Below are positions 60,826 through 64,000 of a stretch of DNA of 64,000 nucleotides, piece after piece (the stretch's first letter is position 1; each line of letters starts with the position of its first letter). The stretch covers positions 97,218,279 through 97,282,278 of the forward strand of contig NC_039361.1 in the NCBI RefSeq assembly GCF_003573695.1. The letters are read 5' to 3'. The notes beneath the pieces were generated by a model. It ran no database searches, had not been told where the DNA came from, and worked only from the letters and a program-made list of their open reading frames with translations. Source of the DNA: Papaver somniferum (taxonomy: Eukaryota; Streptophyta; Magnoliopsida; Ranunculales; Papaveraceae). Both the position numbers and the translations under genes were made by a program.

Positions 60826-62272
60826 ATGTTTCCTTATGGAAATAACATGTACGGAGCACAAGATTACACATACAACAGTGGTCATCAATATGGTTTTCAA
60901 TCTCATTCATATGACGACTACCAACCATCTTATGGGTATAATCAAAAACAATATTTTGGATATGATCGATATCCCACAGAATCTTATGGATATTCATATA
61001 TATATCAACAACCTTATGACGGATATGTAAGTAGACATTCACAAGGATGAAATGATAGTTATGCTTATAATCGTTTATCTCTGAACTTGAACAGAAGTTT
61101 GATCAGATTATGCTTCATTTAAAAGCCATTATTTCCACATTGGAGTCACTCAATGAGTAACTAAGTGCGGAGAACAATATGATAACCGAATCTTAATTCA
61201 ATATATCTGACCAAACTCCTGATCGTTTTTATGATCATTCACCTATTCATAAAGGGGAGACTTGGTCTGGAAATAGTTTGGTGAGTGAAGGTGTTGGTTT
61301 TGATGAACGTCTTGACCAATTCCAAGCGATGACACAACATCAACAAGGGATCCATACAATTTAACAGAAACAATATGAGAAACTTCAGGAAATTCAAAGG
61401 CATGTGGAGAATTTAAAAATACAAATTACTCAACTCAATGAGACAAGGAATGAAGAAGAACTTTGGCCTCTAAACCAAAATGAGTCTGATATTCATATGG
61501 ACGAAAAAGAATACTTAGAAGATAAGCAACCTTTGGAAAGCCTTTGTAACAATGATGAAGTTATTCAAGTTCCAGATCTTAATAATGATCAGTCGCCTAT
61601 TCAAAAGGATGAGACTTGGTATGACCGAACCATGGTTATGAACGGCGTAACATACTCGAATGCATATCGACGTTATAATGAATATCCGGATTACAATGTT
61701 TTTAAACCGTTTGATTTTCAAGGAGTAGACCCAATTATTCCCTCAACGGATACTCGCACAGAATACCCCAAATTTATACCGAAGAAGAGTTCATGAGAGA
61801 GGAATTTTATTATGATTTCGACGACGAGGTTGTTGAAGAGATGAAGATTAAGAATGAAAACAAATTGATTAAAGTCGTGGAAGTTCCAATTGAGCTTGCC
61901 AAGGATTATAATGATGCGGAGGTTACGATTGAAACAGACGAAAATTTGCTAAATAATTTGACAGAGGATCACGATACAATTGAGGTAAATAATTCATTGC
62001 AATTCTTTAAGAATGATGAGGATCCCGTAATACAAGAGATTATTGAAGGTTAGTATAATCCTTTGCATATTTCTAAATCTTTTGATCCTCATTCCCAAAT
62101 TGAAGGATTGAGTATTTGTGATTCCAAAAATCTTAATAATTATTTTGCTTCTAAGTATCCACCACTTGATGTGTTTGACTCGAGTATTTTGCAGGTTCAC
62201 CAAGCTGAAGAACCTTTTGGAAGTTCCCGAATTCTATGTTCTCTATCCACTTCCGAGTGTAGAAATGACTGA
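60826..62272 (+). pseudogene. Family A acidic ORF, copy 2, broken
   Basis: The Tyr-rich start (MFPYGNNMYGAQDYTYNSG) is at 60826-61050. The coiled-coil and DLNNDQSPIQKDETWYDR part is at 61404-61796. After a frameshift near 61790 the acidic tail continues at 61793-62053. Relative to copy 1, the frame is also closed by a TAA near 61362 in the segment before the coiled coil. Differences from copy 1 are scattered. Function is unknown. Confidence 0.6.
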
Positions 62273-62273
62273 G

Positions 62274-64000
62274 TGTGGGGGAAACTTCAATAAAGTGATA
62301 GCTTTAATATTTATATTTTGTGCTAATGTTTTTGTGAATCTGTTATATGAATTTCAGATTGTTATTTGGAAGGACTACCAAATTTTCAGATTACTGGTGT
62401 ACAGACGATAACAATAACATCGGGCTGGCGACGTTAAACCAAGCGCTACATGGGAGGAAACCCATCAGTTGTATCTCCATCCCTTTTATTTTTATTTTTC
62501 TTAGTTTTTCATATTAGATATTGCATTCCCATATTAGACTTTATAAATTCCTATGTTTATAATGAAAGTTTTGACAAAACTATTTTCGTCAGAAAAATTC
62601 TGACTGCGCATTTGTCACCAAAATCGCTCTCGAGACTTCATTCGGAGTATGATTTGAGTGGTTGACCCCAAAATTTAAAAAGGACATACTCACCTTTATT
62701 TTGAAAAAATAAAATATTAATTTGGAGTCTGTTAAGTTGGATAGATAGGCATAAACATTTGAGTTTCGGTATTTTTTACAGAATTTTTTCAGATTGCATG
62801 TCTGTTTGTATGGAGGCCATAAATTTTACACCGTTTATCGAAACACGCTTCCCGATTGAAACCTCATATAAAATACGTAGGCGAACAACTTTCATTTAGG
62901 ATGTTTTTTCTAGTTCCCTACCCATTTGTACAGTTTTTGAGGTTTTCAGGATGTTATGTCAGAAATCAGAATTTTCGGTTTTGAACATTGAGGAAAATGT
63001 TGAGTTTAAGTGTGGGGGAGTAGTTAAGCATGTTTGGTTAGTATATTGTATTAGTACTCACTTTCTTAGGCCACTTTTAGTGTGCATTTAGGATGACACT
63101 TTAAACCTTTTTAGTTTGAAACAGTTCTTACGGCGATGGATTGAGGCCCACTTTGTCATTCTATAATCTTTAATTATATACATTCATAATTGAATGCGAA
63201 ACTCAGTTTCTAGCAATAGCATGGTAGTTGTTTGAAAGATTCGTCCTCGCAATTAATCATTACTGAATCATTTTCTTTTTATTTTTGCAGTTATATGTTT
63301 ATCTAAGTGATTTGGTGGGATTCTAGTACTGCCATGGATGTTGTAGCAAGGTAATCATTGGCTGAGTATATAAAATCCCCATAGACAATTTTCTTACACT
63401 CATAAAGAGTGAGCCAAAAATAAAAAATAAAAAATCTATAAGGCTCCTCTTCACATACCGACATTATTAATAATACAAAGAGAAGATTATCCATGTCTCT
63501 GTCGCCTAAAATCATCATCATTTTGCAAGTCAAAAAGACTATTGATGAGGTTATCGACATTTGGATAGCAGTATGTGTGAAACGTTGTCCCTGTCTCCGT
63601 CGCCTAAACAAGCGTGGAACGCAGGATCCAAGGCAACTATCACATACTTGCGAAAGGAAACATGCGCTTAGAGTATCTAATCACGCGGTCAAGTTAAATG
63701 GGTGCTTCTCTCAACTATTGATATATAAATAAAATTCCTTTGACGAAATCATACAAGTATTGTGGGTAACATCTTTCACTTGAGTCAACATTTGCACACT
63801 TCACTTTCTATTTCCATTCTCTTATCTATCCATGTGATTTCAGTATGCGAGTGTTGTGGAAAACGTTGCAACAAGTACGATGACTATCTTAGTAGAGTTT
63901 TGCAATCAGGTTGAATGTCACATGTAAGTAATTTCTTACGTGTGATGATTGGAATGTATGTGGGATGTTTGCAGCTAAGAACTTATGCAGGCTAATTATT
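62274..64000 (+). other. Family A post-ORF region, copy 2
   Basis: Single copy of the unit duplicated in copy 1, with the conserved GTTAAACCAAGCGCT motif at 62419-62463, a hairpin GTCAGAA/TTCTGAC at 62588-62604 and a purine tract AAGTGTGGGGGAG near 63009. The empty site for the solo LTR insertion lies at 63397-63401 (CACTC). The frame at 63493-63732 is the counterpart of 48409-48648 and is not supported as a gene. Confidence 0.6.

Larger units (their letters stand above)
60710..64000 (+). mobile_element. Family A internal region, second copy, runs off the window
   Basis: It begins with the primer site after the shared LTR and matches 41832-49000 in order, but lacks the 3.3-kb solo LTR and the 690-bp duplication. 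It still extends past the window edge at the text TTATGCAGGCTAATTATT. Without those insertions the whole internal region would be about 3.3 kb, so its 3' LTR should start shortly beyond 64000. Confidence 0.9.

Overview
This window is nuclear DNA from a flowering plant with a repeat-rich genome. It holds one convincing protein-coding host gene, an intron-bearing class I histone deacetylase of the HDA6 type on the minus strand (coding span 9112-12787, six exons, 486 codons). Almost everything else is transposon sequence, much of it nested. The retroelement text looks like what I associate with Papaver or other Ranunculales. That is a low-confidence guess from memory.

Left part, 1-8143: about 1.5 kb of unassigned AT-rich DNA; a 5'-truncated RTE-type LINE with premature stops (about 1500-3376, minus strand); and a 4.73-kb DNA transposon (3414-8143) with TA target duplications and CAGTAGAAACTCT-like inverted ends. 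Its interior carries a dead 42-codon helix-turn-helix remnant and three tandem 1.1-kb units. The HDA6 gene follows.

Middle part, 13579-40332: Ty1/copia-type LTRs of one superfamily (5' ends TGTTAGAGC; initiator-Met primer site TTGGTATCAGA where an internal region follows). They include a solo LTR at 13579-19945 in which a 1925-bp segment is repeated three times; a minus-strand LTR remnant (21058-23344); a minus-strand element with non-matching LTRs (23345-32249); and a plus-strand element with a broken gag (35054-40332). Between them lie an 80-bp-period satellite (32325-32850) and a retroposed copy with a poly(A) tail and a 12-bp target duplication (33247-33915).

Right part, 40333-64000: a nested cluster of elements with a TGGCGCCG-type primer site. 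Family A (LTR about 1.5 kb) is arranged LTR - internal - LTR - internal, and the second internal copy runs off the window. Its first internal region holds a 3.3-kb solo LTR (44926-48250). Its second LTR is split by a complete 10-kb element of family B (49862-59895, target duplication GGTTT). B's 3' LTR is in turn split by a 1.8-kb solo LTR (56036-57817). A and B encode no visible protease, integrase or reverse transcriptase. They share a tyrosine-rich plus acidic open reading frame of unknown function, so they look like non-autonomous passengers.

The most interesting signals are: the near-perfect LTR triplication; the shared tandem arrangement of A; the A/B acidic ORF family; and a GTATGC-rich palindromic motif, including one identical 17-mer, found inside LTRs of both the copia-type and the A-type elements.
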